From NCBI RefSeq assembly GCF_000418325.1, contig NC_021658.1, forward strand, positions 14,178,501 to 14,242,500: a stretch of DNA of 64,000 nt. The letters are read 5' to 3'. Made by a program: the position numbers and the translations under genes. The stretch is from Sorangium cellulosum So0157-2. Its GTDB lineage: Bacteria > Myxococcota_A > Polyangia > Polyangiales > Polyangiaceae. A model generated the notes under the pieces. It saw only the letters and a program-made list of their open reading frames with translations, had not been told where the DNA came from and did not search any database. Below are positions 8,779-16,810 of this stretch, in pieces (the first letter of the stretch is position 1; each line of letters begins with the position of its first letter).

Positions 8779-9426
8779 CTACGCGGCCGCGCTCCCGCGG
8801 CGGCCTGCGCCGTTTCCCCCTTCGGTGAGCTTCGCTTCGTGCTTCGCGATCCACTTGCGGAGCCGTTGCGAGAGAGGCGACCGCCCGTTTTCGTAGTTGG
8901 CGACCGAGCTGCGCGCGAGGCCGAGCTTTCCGCCGAGCTCGGCCTGCGAGAGCCCGAGCTTCTCGCGAAGCACCTTCAGCGAGGTCGAGCCCGTCGCCGC
9001 TTGCTCGCGCGCCGCTGCGCTCGTCGCCGCTTGCTCGCGCGCCGGTGCGCTCGCAGGGCGAGGCCGCGCGACCTCGATCGCACGCACTTCCCGCGGTGCG
9101 GGCTCGGCCTTCGCCGGCGGCTGCTCGGTACGGGCGCCTTCCGACGCGGTGCGTCGTGCCACGGTCGCTCGGACGCTCGTCGCGCTCCCCGCGAGCTCCC
9201 CGCCGCAGAACGGGCAGTGGTCGAACACGAGGAGCTTGCCCGAGTCCGCGCGGAATTCGATGCCTTGGATCGAAGCCGGGAGCCCTTTCGCGCGGCGCTC
9301 CTCGCTCGACCACCCGTAAACGACCGTGAGCCCGGGCCCCTCGAGGTTGACCGGAAGATCGGCTTGACTCATCCGAAGGCAGACCGTCCTGCCATCGCGT
9401 GTGCACTGTCGTCCGATGATGGGCAT
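8779..9426 (-). CDS. XRE-type helix-turn-helix protein with N-terminal CxxC module
   Basis: About 215 residues. The N-terminal ~85 residues form a small unknown module with a single CPFCGG knuckle. A low-complexity linker with a duplicated AREQAAT unit (27-bp tandem copy near 8995-9048) leads to a C-terminal XRE HTH, LKVLREKLGLSQAELG then LARSSVANYENGRSPLS. It probably binds DNA as a regulator. I prefer the ATG at 9426, six bases after GGAG, over the ATG at 9432 that almost touches the same GGAG. The gene converges on the kinase gene with eight bases between them. The target is unknown; autoregulation is possible. Confidence 0.75.
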   Translation of the reverse strand: MPIIGRQCTRDGRTVCLRMSQADLPVNLEGPGLTVVYGWSSEERRAKGLPASIQGIEFRADSGKLLVFDHCPFCGGELAGSATSVRATVARRTASEGARTEQPPAKAEPAPREVRAIEVARPRPASAPAREQAATSAAAREQAATGSTSLKVLREKLGLSQAELGGKLGLARSSVANYENGRSPLSQRLRKWIAKHEAKLTEGGNGAGRRGSAAA

Positions 9427-10435
9427 TGTCATCTCCTCGCTTCGAAGGGGGGCGAGCGCGGGCCTACCCGGTCGAACTTTGCGCAGTACTGTTCACCTGT
9501 CAAGTTAGATATGCATCGAGTGCGTCGGGCGAACCCTGGGCAAGGGGTTTCCGGCACAGCGGCCAGGTCTCGGCCCGGATCACCTCGGGCAGGACCGTGA
9601 CCGGTGGGGGGGTGTGTCGGCGCAGGCGGGCACTTGGCCCCCGTTCGCCGCTTGCTCACCCGACCCGCGCGCGTTCGGGCGGGCCGGGGGACGTCGAGTC
9701 GCTTCCGGGCTCCGTGGGCTACCAGGGCGGCATCGGGCCCGACTGTCGGGGCCGGCTGCCGGTCATGGCAGCGTCTCTCGTCGAGAGCGATGACAAGGAC
9801 ACGGCATGGCATACGAAGTCTCCGACGATGCCGTCGCCGAGCAGGCCAAAGGGGGTCGCCTCCGCCGAGCAATCCCGCCAGGGATCTGCCTCGCGAGCGA
9901 AGGGGGGGGTTCAACGCAAAGGCGCAAAGTCGCAAAGGCGCAAAAAAAACACATAATGATTTTTCTTTTGCGCCTTTGCGCCTTTGCGCCTTTGCGCCTT
10001 TGCGCCTTTGCGCCTTTGCGCCTTTGCGTTGAAATCTCTCTCCGGATCCCTGGCCGGACTCCTGGTGGGTGGAACCAGGCCAGCAGGCGCGAGGGCTGAG
10101 CGCGGTGCGCCGCGGTGCGTCGGGCCGCCGGTCGGCACAGCAGGAAAACGACGCCGTCCCGTGCGGTTCGAGCGAAGGACGACCGACGGCGCCGGCATCC
10201 ACAGGACAGCCGAGCAGCGACGCAGGGCCCAGCTGGACCTCCAAGGTCGAGCCCGCCGGCGGCCATTCTTCTGATCGAGGCGCCCCGCGCCTCGCGCAGG
10301 GGAGTGACGCCGCGGGCGGCATCCTTGCGGTGCGCCGCCTCGACTCGGAATCGTAGAGAGACGCGGACAGCCGCGGCACGCGAGCCGCCGTCGGCGCGCA
10401 TCGTTCCGCGCAGCACGCGCGGCGAAGGGAGCATC
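9427..10435. other. Intergenic region, 1.0 kb, with 8-bp repeat hairpin
   Basis: No convincing gene is present. Several open frames cross it, but those through 9910-10033 only read the 8-bp repeat as Lys/Arg/Ala strings and the others are compositionally random. The region must contain the promoters of the divergent XRE and HEXXH genes. A short open frame at 9806 beginning MAYEVSDDAVAEQAKGG has plausible codon use for ~15 codons but runs into the repeat, and I do not call it. The notable content is the inverted 8-bp repeat array. Confidence 0.5.
9910..10033. repeat. Inverted array of the 8-mer CGCCTTTG
   Basis: Seven perfect tandem copies of CGCCTTTG run from 9971 to 10026 and are closed by CGTTGAA. 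The left arm (9910-9944) reads TTCAACG followed by three CAAAGGCG-type copies, one of them changed to CAAAGTCG. The two arms are reverse complements, with an A/T-rich loop of about 20 bases, so a long hairpin of 30 or more base pairs can form. Repeats of this type, read as QRRKGAKAQRRKGAK in spurious proteins, are known from many large bacterial genomes; a function is not established. Confidence 0.9.
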
Positions 10436-11554
10436 ATGGTCGTTGTTGGTAGGAGAACCGCAAAAGCCTTCCTCGCGGTGGCGATGGCCACGAGCGCCAT
10501 CCTCGGGTGCTCGAGCCCCCCTGCGGCTGCCCTGGGAGAGGAGCCTGATGGGGTCGAGGCGTCGGACATGCCGCTGGCCGGCGATGAGCCGGTGTCCGAG
10601 GCGGAGGTGAAGCTCCTCATCGAAGGCGTCACGGCCGCATATGCCCCCGAAGCGCAGGCCCACGGGGCGCAGTTCTCCGTGCGCGTCACGGGCTCGTTGA
10701 CGCGCATCGAGTTCGCCGCGGACCGCACCTGGAGCATCCTCGTGGGTTCCGACCTCTTCCGTCCCGGCCTCACGCGCGACCTCGCGACATTCATCGGTTG
10801 CCACGAGGTGGGCCACGCGCTCGGAGGCTTCCCGTTCAAGGACGGCCCGCTGCAGCGCATCCAGGTCGAGGGGCTCGAGCAAGGCCAGTTCGGCACGGTG
10901 AGCTCCTCCGAGGGCCAGTCCGACTACTTCGCGTCGAAGGACTGCCTGCCCCGGATGTGGGGCGATGACATCGACGAGAACAGCGCGTACCGGACGCGGG
11001 TGTCGCCGGCGACCAAGTCGCGCTGCGACGGCGTATGGGCGGGCGACGCGGAGCGCGATCTCTGCTACCGCATCGCGGCGGTCGCCAACGACTTCGGGGT
11101 CTGGCTCGGCAGGACGCAGGTGTCGACCGACACGCCCTCGACGACGGTCGTGACGGGTACCAACGTCAACAACACGGGGGGTCAATGCCGCGTGGACACC
11201 ATCTTCGCCGGCGCCCTGTGCCAGGTGCGAAACCCCGGCACCGACATCCCCGGCCTCGTCCCGCCGTACGCGCGCCTGGTCGAGATCGATCCCACGGTCG
11301 AGGCGGACGCCGCGTACGCCGCCTGCGCGGAAGGACCCGGCGCCCGTCCGCTCTGCTGGTTCCGGCCGAACTCCACGCCGTACGACTGCTCGTCCGTGCC
11401 CGAGCTCGGGGACTGCGCCGTCACCGAGGAAGGCGTGTCCGCCACGCGATTCTGTTCTCCGCGGACGGGGATCGAGATCTATCCGTGCTTTGAAGGCACG
11501 AGCTGCGAGCTGGACGAGGAGGGCTTCCCGATCTGCGAGCTGCAGACGAACTGA
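10436..11554 (+). CDS. Secreted lipoprotein with HEXXH metalloprotease-like motif
   Basis: 372 residues. The ATG at 10436 follows AAGGGAG at 5-6 bases. The signal sequence ends in a lipobox (AILGC). At residues 123-127 the motif HEVGH lies in IGCHEVGHALGG, and a SEGQSDYFASKDC segment about 50 residues later resembles the third-ligand helix of zinc metallopeptidases (E-x-x-x-D). The C-terminal half is Cys-rich with at least ten cysteines, suggesting disulfide bonding outside the cytoplasm. It is probably an envelope-anchored zinc peptidase, but no family could be named; it could also be a non-catalytic relative. Confidence 0.72.
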   Translation: MVVVGRRTAKAFLAVAMATSAILGCSSPPAAALGEEPDGVEASDMPLAGDEPVSEAEVKLLIEGVTAAYAPEAQAHGAQFSVRVTGSLTRIEFAADRTWSILVGSDLFRPGLTRDLATFIGCHEVGHALGGFPFKDGPLQRIQVEGLEQGQFGTVSSSEGQSDYFASKDCLPRMWGDDIDENSAYRTRVSPATKSRCDGVWAGDAERDLCYRIAAVANDFGVWLGRTQVSTDTPSTTVVTGTNVNNTGGQCRVDTIFAGALCQVRNPGTDIPGLVPPYARLVEIDPTVEADAAYAACAEGPGARPLCWFRPNSTPYDCSSVPELGDCAVTEEGVSATRFCSPRTGIEIYPCFEGTSCELDEEGFPICELQTN

Positions 11555-11755
11555 GGCAGCGCGCCGAGCGACGCCGCGCCCTGGACCAGATACCCGCCCT
11601 CGTTGTGCGGGTCTCGGGGCGACGTCCAGCCACCAGCGCTGGACGGACGCACCGCGCTCCGCGTCTCCTGTAAAGTTTCCGTGCTGCAATCGCGCCCTTC
11701 CAGCATGGACCTGGCCCGTCTTGACGCCGAATTGGAGTGAGCTCAGCGTCGCGAC

Positions 11756-14122
11756 ATGCGGATGCCGTGGTGGATGGGCGTGCTCGCCTCGATTGCGCTC
11801 GCGCCGGCTTGTGGGGGCCGGATCGAGCGCCATATCGAAGAACCGCCGGCGGACGGAGGCGAGGTCGGATCGACGACAGGCGCTGGCGGTGCCGGGGGCG
11901 CGGGCGGTGCCGGGGGCGCGGGCGGCCCAGCGAGCGCCGTGGCAGCCTCCAGCTCAGGCGGCCAAACCTCGTCGACAGGCATGCCGAGCGAGCCCGACGC
12001 GGGCGTGGGGGGCGCCGAGCCGGGGTGCGCTCCGAGCGTGTACAGCGGCTCGTTGAGCGTCACTCACCAGGACGATCTCGAGGACCTGCGCGGCGTCACC
12101 GTGCTCGATGGCACGCTCACCATCGGCGGCGACGCCTCCGACCTGTCCCCGCTCGCGTGTCTGAAGACCATCAAGGGGAAGCTCCAGATCATGGACGCCA
12201 CCCGGTTGTCCAGCCTGGATGGCCTCGGCTCCCTTTCCTACGTCGGGTTGCAGCTGCATGTGATGCGGAACCCCTCGCTGCTCAGCCTCAGCGGGCTTCA
12301 GAGCCTGCGAGAGGCCGTGGCGGTCCTCATCAGCGAGAACCCGCTCCTCGAGAGCGTCGCCGGCGTCGGGGTGAGAGCGGCCGAGTGGCGCGTGGTCGAC
12401 AACGACGCCCTCGAGTCCTTGTCAGGCCTCGACAACGTCGAGGAAGGGGTATTCTGGATCGAGGGCAATGACCGGCTCGCGACGCTGGACGGGCTGCGCG
12501 GCCTGCGCCGGGGGTGGCTCCACCTGGTCGACAACGACGCGCTGACCAGCCTCGAGGGCCTCGGCGCCGAGGCCCTCGAGGAGCTCTTCATCTCCGGGAA
12601 CGACGGGCTCGTCAGCTTGAGGGGCCTCGAGCGGCTCACGGCCATCAAGAAGCTCACGTTGCGGGAAAACCGGCAGCTGACCTCGCTGCGCGGCCTCGAC
12701 GGCCTCGTCTCCGCAGGCGTCATCGGCATCTCGTCGAACGAGCGGCTCGTGGATCTGACCGGGCTCGCAGCGCTCGAGACCACCGACGCTCTCGTCGTCA
12801 GCGGCAATTCAGCGATGAACAGCCTGGACGGCGCGCCCTCGCTCCGCGGCGTCCTGCAAGCCACCGTCGACTCGAATCCCGAGCTGGTGAGCGCCAACGC
12901 TTTCGCGCACCTTCGCTCGGACCTGGACAGCGCGCCGTCGCTTTCCCTCTCGAACAACCCCAAGCTCACCACCATCGACCTCGGCGACGTAACACGGCTG
13001 GCCGAGGTGTCCATCACCCGCTGCGGCTCCCTCTCGGACCTGTCCGCGTTCGCCGGCATCACGGAGATGTCAACCCTCGTCCTGGGAGAGAACTCCGGGC
13101 TCGTGAGCCTCACGGGGCTCGAGCGGGTCTCGGAGCTCGATGCGCTGCAGATCATCGACAACCCTCGGCTCACGAGCCTCGTGGGCCTGGATGGCCTCGT
13201 TTCCACACGCCGCATCGCCATCTACTCGAACGAGCGGCTCGTGGACCTGACCGGGCTCGGAGCGCTCGAGACCACCGACGTCCTCATCGTCAGCGGCAAT
13301 TCAGCGATGAGCAGCCTGGACGGCGTGCCATCGCTCCGCGATGTCGTCCAGGAAGCCACCGTCGACTCGAATCCCGAGCTGGTGAGCGCCAACGCGTTCG
13401 CGCACCTTCGCTCGGACCTGGACCACGCGCCGTCGCTGTACTTCTCGGACAACCCCAAGCTCGCCACCATCGAGCTCGGCGACGGAACACGGCTGGAGCA
13501 GCTGTCCGTCACCGGCTGCGGCGCCCTCGCGGACCTGTCCGGGTTTTCCGGGGTCACCGAGATGTCGGTCCTCGCTGTGAGCGATAACTCCGGGCTCGTG
13601 AGCCTCACGGGGCTCGAGCAGCTCTCGGAGCTCTCTCGGGTGGAGATCATCGACAATCCTCGGCTCACGAGCCTCGTGGGCCTGAGCGGCCTCCGCAGCG
13701 TGATAGGCGGGCTCAACATCTCCGGGAACGCCGCGCTCACCAGCCTCGACGGGCTCGGCTCGTTCGGCGCGAGCGACGACGCGATCCAAACGGTGACGCT
13801 CGCCGACAACCCGGCGCTCGTCGACATCGACGCTCTGCGCGGCCTGGTTCGCGTGGGCCAGTTCACCCTCCGAGACAATGACGCGCTGGTCGGGCTGACC
13901 GGGCTCGAGGACCTGACCACGATCGATCTCCTCAACGTCGAGGGCAACCGGTCGCTCGCGACGCTTCGCGATCTGGGAGCTCGATCGATCAATATTACGA
14001 TGGAGATCCGGGACAACGAGAGCTTGCCGAGCTGCGAGGTCGAGGCGCTCGTGGAGCGCCTCGACTGGCCGCCTCTCATGGTGTTCGAGGAGAACAACGG
14101 CACCGGCGCCTGCCCGCCCTGA
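11756..14122 (+). CDS. Leucine-rich-repeat (receptor-L-domain-like) lipoprotein
   Basis: 788 residues. A signal with lipobox (LAPAC) is followed by a Gly/Ala/Ser linker (about 35-75). The rest consists of irregular ~22-25-residue repeats of the type LTSLxGLxxLxxxxxLxIxxNxxL, as in receptor-L-domain proteins of myxobacteria. It would form a solenoid on the cell surface, likely for binding rather than catalysis. A block of 164 codons is duplicated inside the gene (offset 492 bp), visible at DNA level from about 12734 and 13226. No strong Shine-Dalgarno sequence is seen near the start; the second ATG at 11762 is an alternative. The ligand is unknown. Confidence 0.85.
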   Translation: MRMPWWMGVLASIALAPACGGRIERHIEEPPADGGEVGSTTGAGGAGGAGGAGGAGGPASAVAASSSGGQTSSTGMPSEPDAGVGGAEPGCAPSVYSGSLSVTHQDDLEDLRGVTVLDGTLTIGGDASDLSPLACLKTIKGKLQIMDATRLSSLDGLGSLSYVGLQLHVMRNPSLLSLSGLQSLREAVAVLISENPLLESVAGVGVRAAEWRVVDNDALESLSGLDNVEEGVFWIEGNDRLATLDGLRGLRRGWLHLVDNDALTSLEGLGAEALEELFISGNDGLVSLRGLERLTAIKKLTLRENRQLTSLRGLDGLVSAGVIGISSNERLVDLTGLAALETTDALVVSGNSAMNSLDGAPSLRGVLQATVDSNPELVSANAFAHLRSDLDSAPSLSLSNNPKLTTIDLGDVTRLAEVSITRCGSLSDLSAFAGITEMSTLVLGENSGLVSLTGLERVSELDALQIIDNPRLTSLVGLDGLVSTRRIAIYSNERLVDLTGLGALETTDVLIVSGNSAMSSLDGVPSLRDVVQEATVDSNPELVSANAFAHLRSDLDHAPSLYFSDNPKLATIELGDGTRLEQLSVTGCGALADLSGFSGVTEMSVLAVSDNSGLVSLTGLEQLSELSRVEIIDNPRLTSLVGLSGLRSVIGGLNISGNAALTSLDGLGSFGASDDAIQTVTLADNPALVDIDALRGLVRVGQFTLRDNDALVGLTGLEDLTTIDLLNVEGNRSLATLRDLGARSINITMEIRDNESLPSCEVEALVERLDWPPLMVFEENNGTGACPP
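12734..13720 (+). repeat. In-frame 492-bp tandem duplication inside the LRR gene
   Basis: The DNA beginning TCGAACGAGCGGCTCGTGGA at 12734 recurs at 13226 with only scattered substitutions and one inserted codon (GVLQATVD versus DVVQEATVD). The copies encode near-identical protein, for example SNPELVSANAFAHLRSDLD in both. The offset is a whole number of codons, so the frame is kept and the solenoid is lengthened by about seven repeats. The low divergence suggests a fairly recent event. Confidence 0.9.
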
Positions 14123-14171
14123 GTCGGGGAAGCGCCTGACGCGCCAGCTCACCCGTGATAGCCATGCCGGC

Positions 14172-14507
14172 ATGACCGTCCGTTGCGCCGAGCGCTTCGC
14201 CGTCCGGGGCCGCCAGGGGCGCGCGCTCTTCCCTCCGGGAGCGTGGGTGTTTCCGGCCGACCTCGAGGTCGTGGAGGAGCTCCACGCCGCGCTGCAGGCG
14301 ACATTCCGCGAGCGGCACGTGGTCACGCCGGCCGAGATCGAAGGCCAGGTGCCCCGCGCGTTCGCCTGCGACGACCTGCTCGGGTTCCTCGCGGTCGTCG
14401 CCGAGGAGGTCGAGCGCCTCGAGTTCGCGGCCGTCCCCGCGGCGCTGCGGGCGATCGCGCCGGGGGGCGCCCTGCTCGCCGTCACGCTGGTGGAGGACGA
14501 GGCGTAG
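14172..14507 (+). CDS. Hypothetical protein, 111 aa
   Basis: Not recognised. The protein starts MTVRCAERFAVRG, has no signal peptide or membrane segment and is acidic and probably alpha-helical (LEVVEELHAALQATFRERH and AVVAEEVERLEFAAVP). Codon third positions are strongly G/C like the genes around it, which supports a real gene. It lies 49 bases after the LRR gene on the same strand and 34 bases before the stop of the convergent SDR gene. No function can be proposed. Confidence 0.6.
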   Translation: MTVRCAERFAVRGRQGRALFPPGAWVFPADLEVVEELHAALQATFRERHVVTPAEIEGQVPRAFACDDLLGFLAVVAEEVERLEFAAVPAALRAIAPGGALLAVTLVEDEA

Positions 14508-14541
14508 CGTCTCGGCCTGCGCGGGCGGCCAACCGGCGCGA

Positions 14542-15282
14542 TTAGGCGGTGATGCCGCCGTCGATGTTCAGGTTGGCGCCGTTGACGAAGGCGCCCTCGG
14601 GGCCGGCCAGGTACGCCACCAGGCTGGCGACCTCGTCCCCTTGTCCGTAACGCTGCACGGGGATCTGGCCTCTCAGCCCGGCGGCGAGCGGGCCGTCGGC
14701 CGGGTTCATGTCGGTGTCCACGGGGCCAGGCTGGACGTTGTTGACCGTGATGCCGCGTGGACCGAGATCCCGCGCCCAGCCGCGTGTGAGGCCGGCGACC
14801 GCCGCCTTTGTCGCGCCATAGACCGACATCCCGGCCATGAGCGCCACGTCGCCGGAGACGCTCCCGATGTTGATGATGCGCCCGCCCTCGCCCATGTGGC
14901 GGACAGCCTCCTGCGCGGCGACGAAGAGGCCCCTGACGTTCACCGCCATGACGCGATCGAACTCCTCCAGCGAGAACTGATCGAGGGGCGCCATGGCGGC
15001 GACGCCGGCGTTGTTCACCAGCACGTCGAGCCGGCCGAGGGCCTCCACCGTCTGGGCGACGGCGCTCCTCACCGCCTCGGCGTCGCCGCTGTCCGCCCGC
15101 AGGGCGACCGCCTTGCCGCCCGCCGCCTCGATGGCGCGCACCACCTCGTCCGCCTTCGCGGGCGACGCGGCGTAGGTGATGGCCACGGCGGCGCCCTCGC
15201 GCGCCAGGCGCCTGGCGATCGCCGCCCCGATACCCCGCGAGCCCCCGGTGACCAGCGCAACCTTGCCCTTCAACGTACCCAT
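14542..15282 (-). CDS. Short-chain dehydrogenase/reductase (TetR-linked)
   Basis: 246 residues, a classical SDR: cofactor loop TGGSRGIG near residue 12, NNAG in the middle, and the catalytic Tyr-Lys in YGATK, with the Ser in GSVSGD. It resembles FabG-like 3-oxoacyl reductases and general NAD(P)-dependent alcohol/ketone reductases; the substrate is unknown. I prefer the ATG at 15282 because GAGAGG lies eight bases upstream; the ATG at 15288 is only two bases from it. The gene is transcribed away from a TetR-family regulator, and a near-perfect palindrome sits just upstream of its start, so repression by that regulator is likely. Confidence 0.88.
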   Translation of the reverse strand: MGTLKGKVALVTGGSRGIGAAIARRLAREGAAVAITYAASPAKADEVVRAIEAAGGKAVALRADSGDAEAVRSAVAQTVEALGRLDVLVNNAGVAAMAPLDQFSLEEFDRVMAVNVRGLFVAAQEAVRHMGEGGRIINIGSVSGDVALMAGMSVYGATKAAVAGLTRGWARDLGPRGITVNNVQPGPVDTDMNPADGPLAAGLRGQIPVQRYGQGDEVASLVAYLAGPEGAFVNGANLNIDGGITA

Positions 15283-15301
15283 GGCCATGTCCTCTCTTTT
15301 T

Positions 15302-15381
15302 TATGGAACGATCGTTCCTGAAATGGAAGCTAAGTAGGGTGCTGCAGTCCGTCAAGCGATTTATGGAACGACCGTTATGAA
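15302..15381. promoter_or_regulatory. Paired TetR-type operators between SDR and regulator genes
   Basis: Two related sites share TTTATGGAACG. The first contains the perfect 14-bp palindrome GGAACGATCGTTCC (15305-15318), 23 bases upstream of the SDR start. The second, GGAACGACCGTTAT (15365-15378), covers the ATG of the TetR gene itself. Such an arrangement is expected when one repressor controls both divergent genes. Binding is inferred from symmetry and position. Confidence 0.7.
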
Positions 15382-16009
15382 AAAAGCGACGGGGGCGCTC
15401 CAGCGAGGTCGAGGGCGGCCGCGCAGCTTCGATCAGGCGGCGGCGCTGGAGCGGGCGATGGTCCTGTTCTGGGAGCGGGGGTACGAGGGGACGTCGCTCG
15501 ACGAGCTGAGCGCGGCGATGGGCATCAGCCCGTCGAGCCTCTACGCGACGTTCGGGGGCAAGGAGCAGCTGTTCCGGGCGGCGGTCGACCGGTATCTGGC
15601 CGGGCGGGGCGGGTACACGGGCCGCATCGTCGCCGAGGAGCCGACGGCCCGGGGCGCGGTGCAGCGGCTGCTCGAGACGGCGGCCGACGAGCTCACGCGG
15701 TCCGATCATCCGCCCGGGTGCATGATCGCGCTGGCCGGGACCCAGTGCTCCCCCGGCGCCCAGCCCGTGCAGGGCCTGCTGCGGGGGTACCGAGAGGCCT
15801 GGCACTGCGAGCTCAAGGCGCGGATCCAGCGAGCCGTCGAGGCCGGCGAGCTCGCTCCCGACACGGACGCCGCCGCGCTGGCCACGTTCTACGCGACCGT
15901 CTTGCTGGGGATGTCGGTCCAGGCGCGGGATGGCGCGTCGCGGGAGAGCCTCCGCGCGGCCGTCGAGGTCGCGATGCGGGCATGGCCTGGCGCGCCGACC
16001 GGTCCGTAG
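15377..16009 (+). CDS. TetR/AcrR family transcriptional regulator
   Basis: 210 residues. An N-terminal HTH (about 20-65) has the TetR pattern ALERAMVLFWERGYEGTSL, then MGISPSSLYATFGGKEQLF. The C-terminal ligand domain contains HPPGCMIALAG, common in AcrR/YcdC-like repressors linked to oxidoreductases. It is divergent from an SDR gene and shares the spacer that carries two matching operator-like sites, one overlapping its own start codon. No Shine-Dalgarno sequence precedes the ATG, so it may be translated leaderless or weakly. The inducer is unknown. Confidence 0.9.
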   Translation: MKKATGALQRGRGRPRSFDQAAALERAMVLFWERGYEGTSLDELSAAMGISPSSLYATFGGKEQLFRAAVDRYLAGRGGYTGRIVAEEPTARGAVQRLLETAADELTRSDHPPGCMIALAGTQCSPGAQPVQGLLRGYREAWHCELKARIQRAVEAGELAPDTDAAALATFYATVLLGMSVQARDGASRESLRAAVEVAMRAWPGAPTGP

Positions 16010-16017
16010 GCTGCACT

Positions 16018-16080
16018 CGACAGAGCTTTCAGCTCATCGCCGGCCTCGACGCGCTCGACAACGTGGAGGTGCCGCGCGGG
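16018..16080 (+). pseudogene. Scrap of a LolD/MacB-type ABC ATPase (Q-loop region)
   Basis: The + strand immediately after the TetR stop encodes RQSFQLIAGLDALDNVEVPRG. This matches the Q-loop stretch of LolD/MacB-type ATPases (pattern FQSFxLxPxLTALENVxLPL in that family). Walker A upstream and the signature motif downstream are both missing. It is therefore a 20-residue remnant, not a gene. Identification rests on my recall of the family pattern. Confidence 0.45.
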
Positions 16081-16102
16081 TCCGCGGCATGGACGCGCGC
16101 GG

Positions 16103-16183
16103 GACCTCGAGCCCGTGCAGTTCGAACAGCGTCGCGAGCGCGACGCAGGCGGCGGGCTGATCGTCGATGACGAGGATCTCCGG
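16103..16183 (-). pseudogene. Scrap of a response-regulator receiver domain
   Basis: On the minus strand the codons read PEILVIDDQPAACVALATL then FELHGLEV, the beta1-alpha1 part of a CheY-like receiver with its acidic DD pair. After this the similarity is lost and a stop follows about 25 codons later. The phospho-acceptor Asp and Lys regions are absent. It lies in the same frame as, and 15 bases beyond, the stop codon of the FMN reductase gene. Confidence 0.55.
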
Positions 16184-16198
16184 CGCCCGGGCCGGCGG

Positions 16199-16810
16199 CT
16201 ACATCCCGTACGGGTATCGGGCCAGGTTGACGGCGCCGCTCGCGCGGACCTGCTGCAGGGCCTTGCCGTACTGGAGGAGGAGGCCCAGCGCGTACTGGAA
16301 CCGCTCGCGGATCCGCCCGTCGTCGGGCGATTGCGACGTCGCCGGATCATTGAGGAGCTCGCGGACGTTGCGCACGATCACGTGATCCGGGATGTAGCAG
16401 AGGTAGGAGTTCTTGTAGCTGCTCATGCGCAGCTCGGCGATCGGGTAGGCGCCGCCCGGGCCCGCGGAGACCGCGACGATGAGCGCGGGCTTGTGCGCGA
16501 GCTCGCCCTTGGTGCAGAAGAGGAAGAAGTTCTTCAGCCCCGCGGGGACCATGCCGTGCCACTCCGGCGCCACGATCACGAAGGCGTCCGACGCGGTGAG
16601 CTCGGCGGAGATGGGCGACCAGAGGCGCTCCCATTTCTCCGAGGGCTGCCAGGCCTCGGGGTCCCAGAGCGGAAGCGGGTTGTTGGCGAGATCGAGCTGG
16701 TAGACGGAGGAGACGTCCGGCGCCGACGACAGCTGTTGCTGCACATAGCGGGCGACCTTCCCCGATTCGGAGCCATTGCGGTGACTGCCTGAAATGACAG
16801 CGAGCTTCAT
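16199..16810 (-). CDS. NADPH-dependent FMN reductase family protein
   Basis: 203 residues from the ATG at 16810 (MKLAVISGSHRNGSESGKV); the open frame upstream of it is Arg/Pro-rich and not protein-like. It has the flavodoxin-like fold of NAD(P)H:FMN/quinone reductases: the SGSHRNGSES phosphate-binding loop, VIVAPEWHGMVPAGLKNFF in place of the usual PEYN/S loop, and SAGPGGAYPIAELR. It reduces flavin or quinones in the cytoplasm. The product ends in GM at a TAG codon after which the same frame continues into a receiver-domain scrap. No Shine-Dalgarno sequence is apparent. Confidence 0.85.
   Translation of the reverse strand: MKLAVISGSHRNGSESGKVARYVQQQLSSAPDVSSVYQLDLANNPLPLWDPEAWQPSEKWERLWSPISAELTASDAFVIVAPEWHGMVPAGLKNFFLFCTKGELAHKPALIVAVSAGPGGAYPIAELRMSSYKNSYLCYIPDHVIVRNVRELLNDPATSQSPDDGRIRERFQYALGLLLQYGKALQQVRASGAVNLARYPYGM

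Noticed and set aside
9429..10379. Open frames rich in RRKGAKAQRRKG
   Set aside because: They only read through the 8-bp repeat. Such proteins are known artefacts of this repeat type.
16115..16792. Plus-strand open frame opposite the FMN reductase
   Set aside because: Antisense shadow with Arg/Glu/Gly-rich composition and no recognisable segment.
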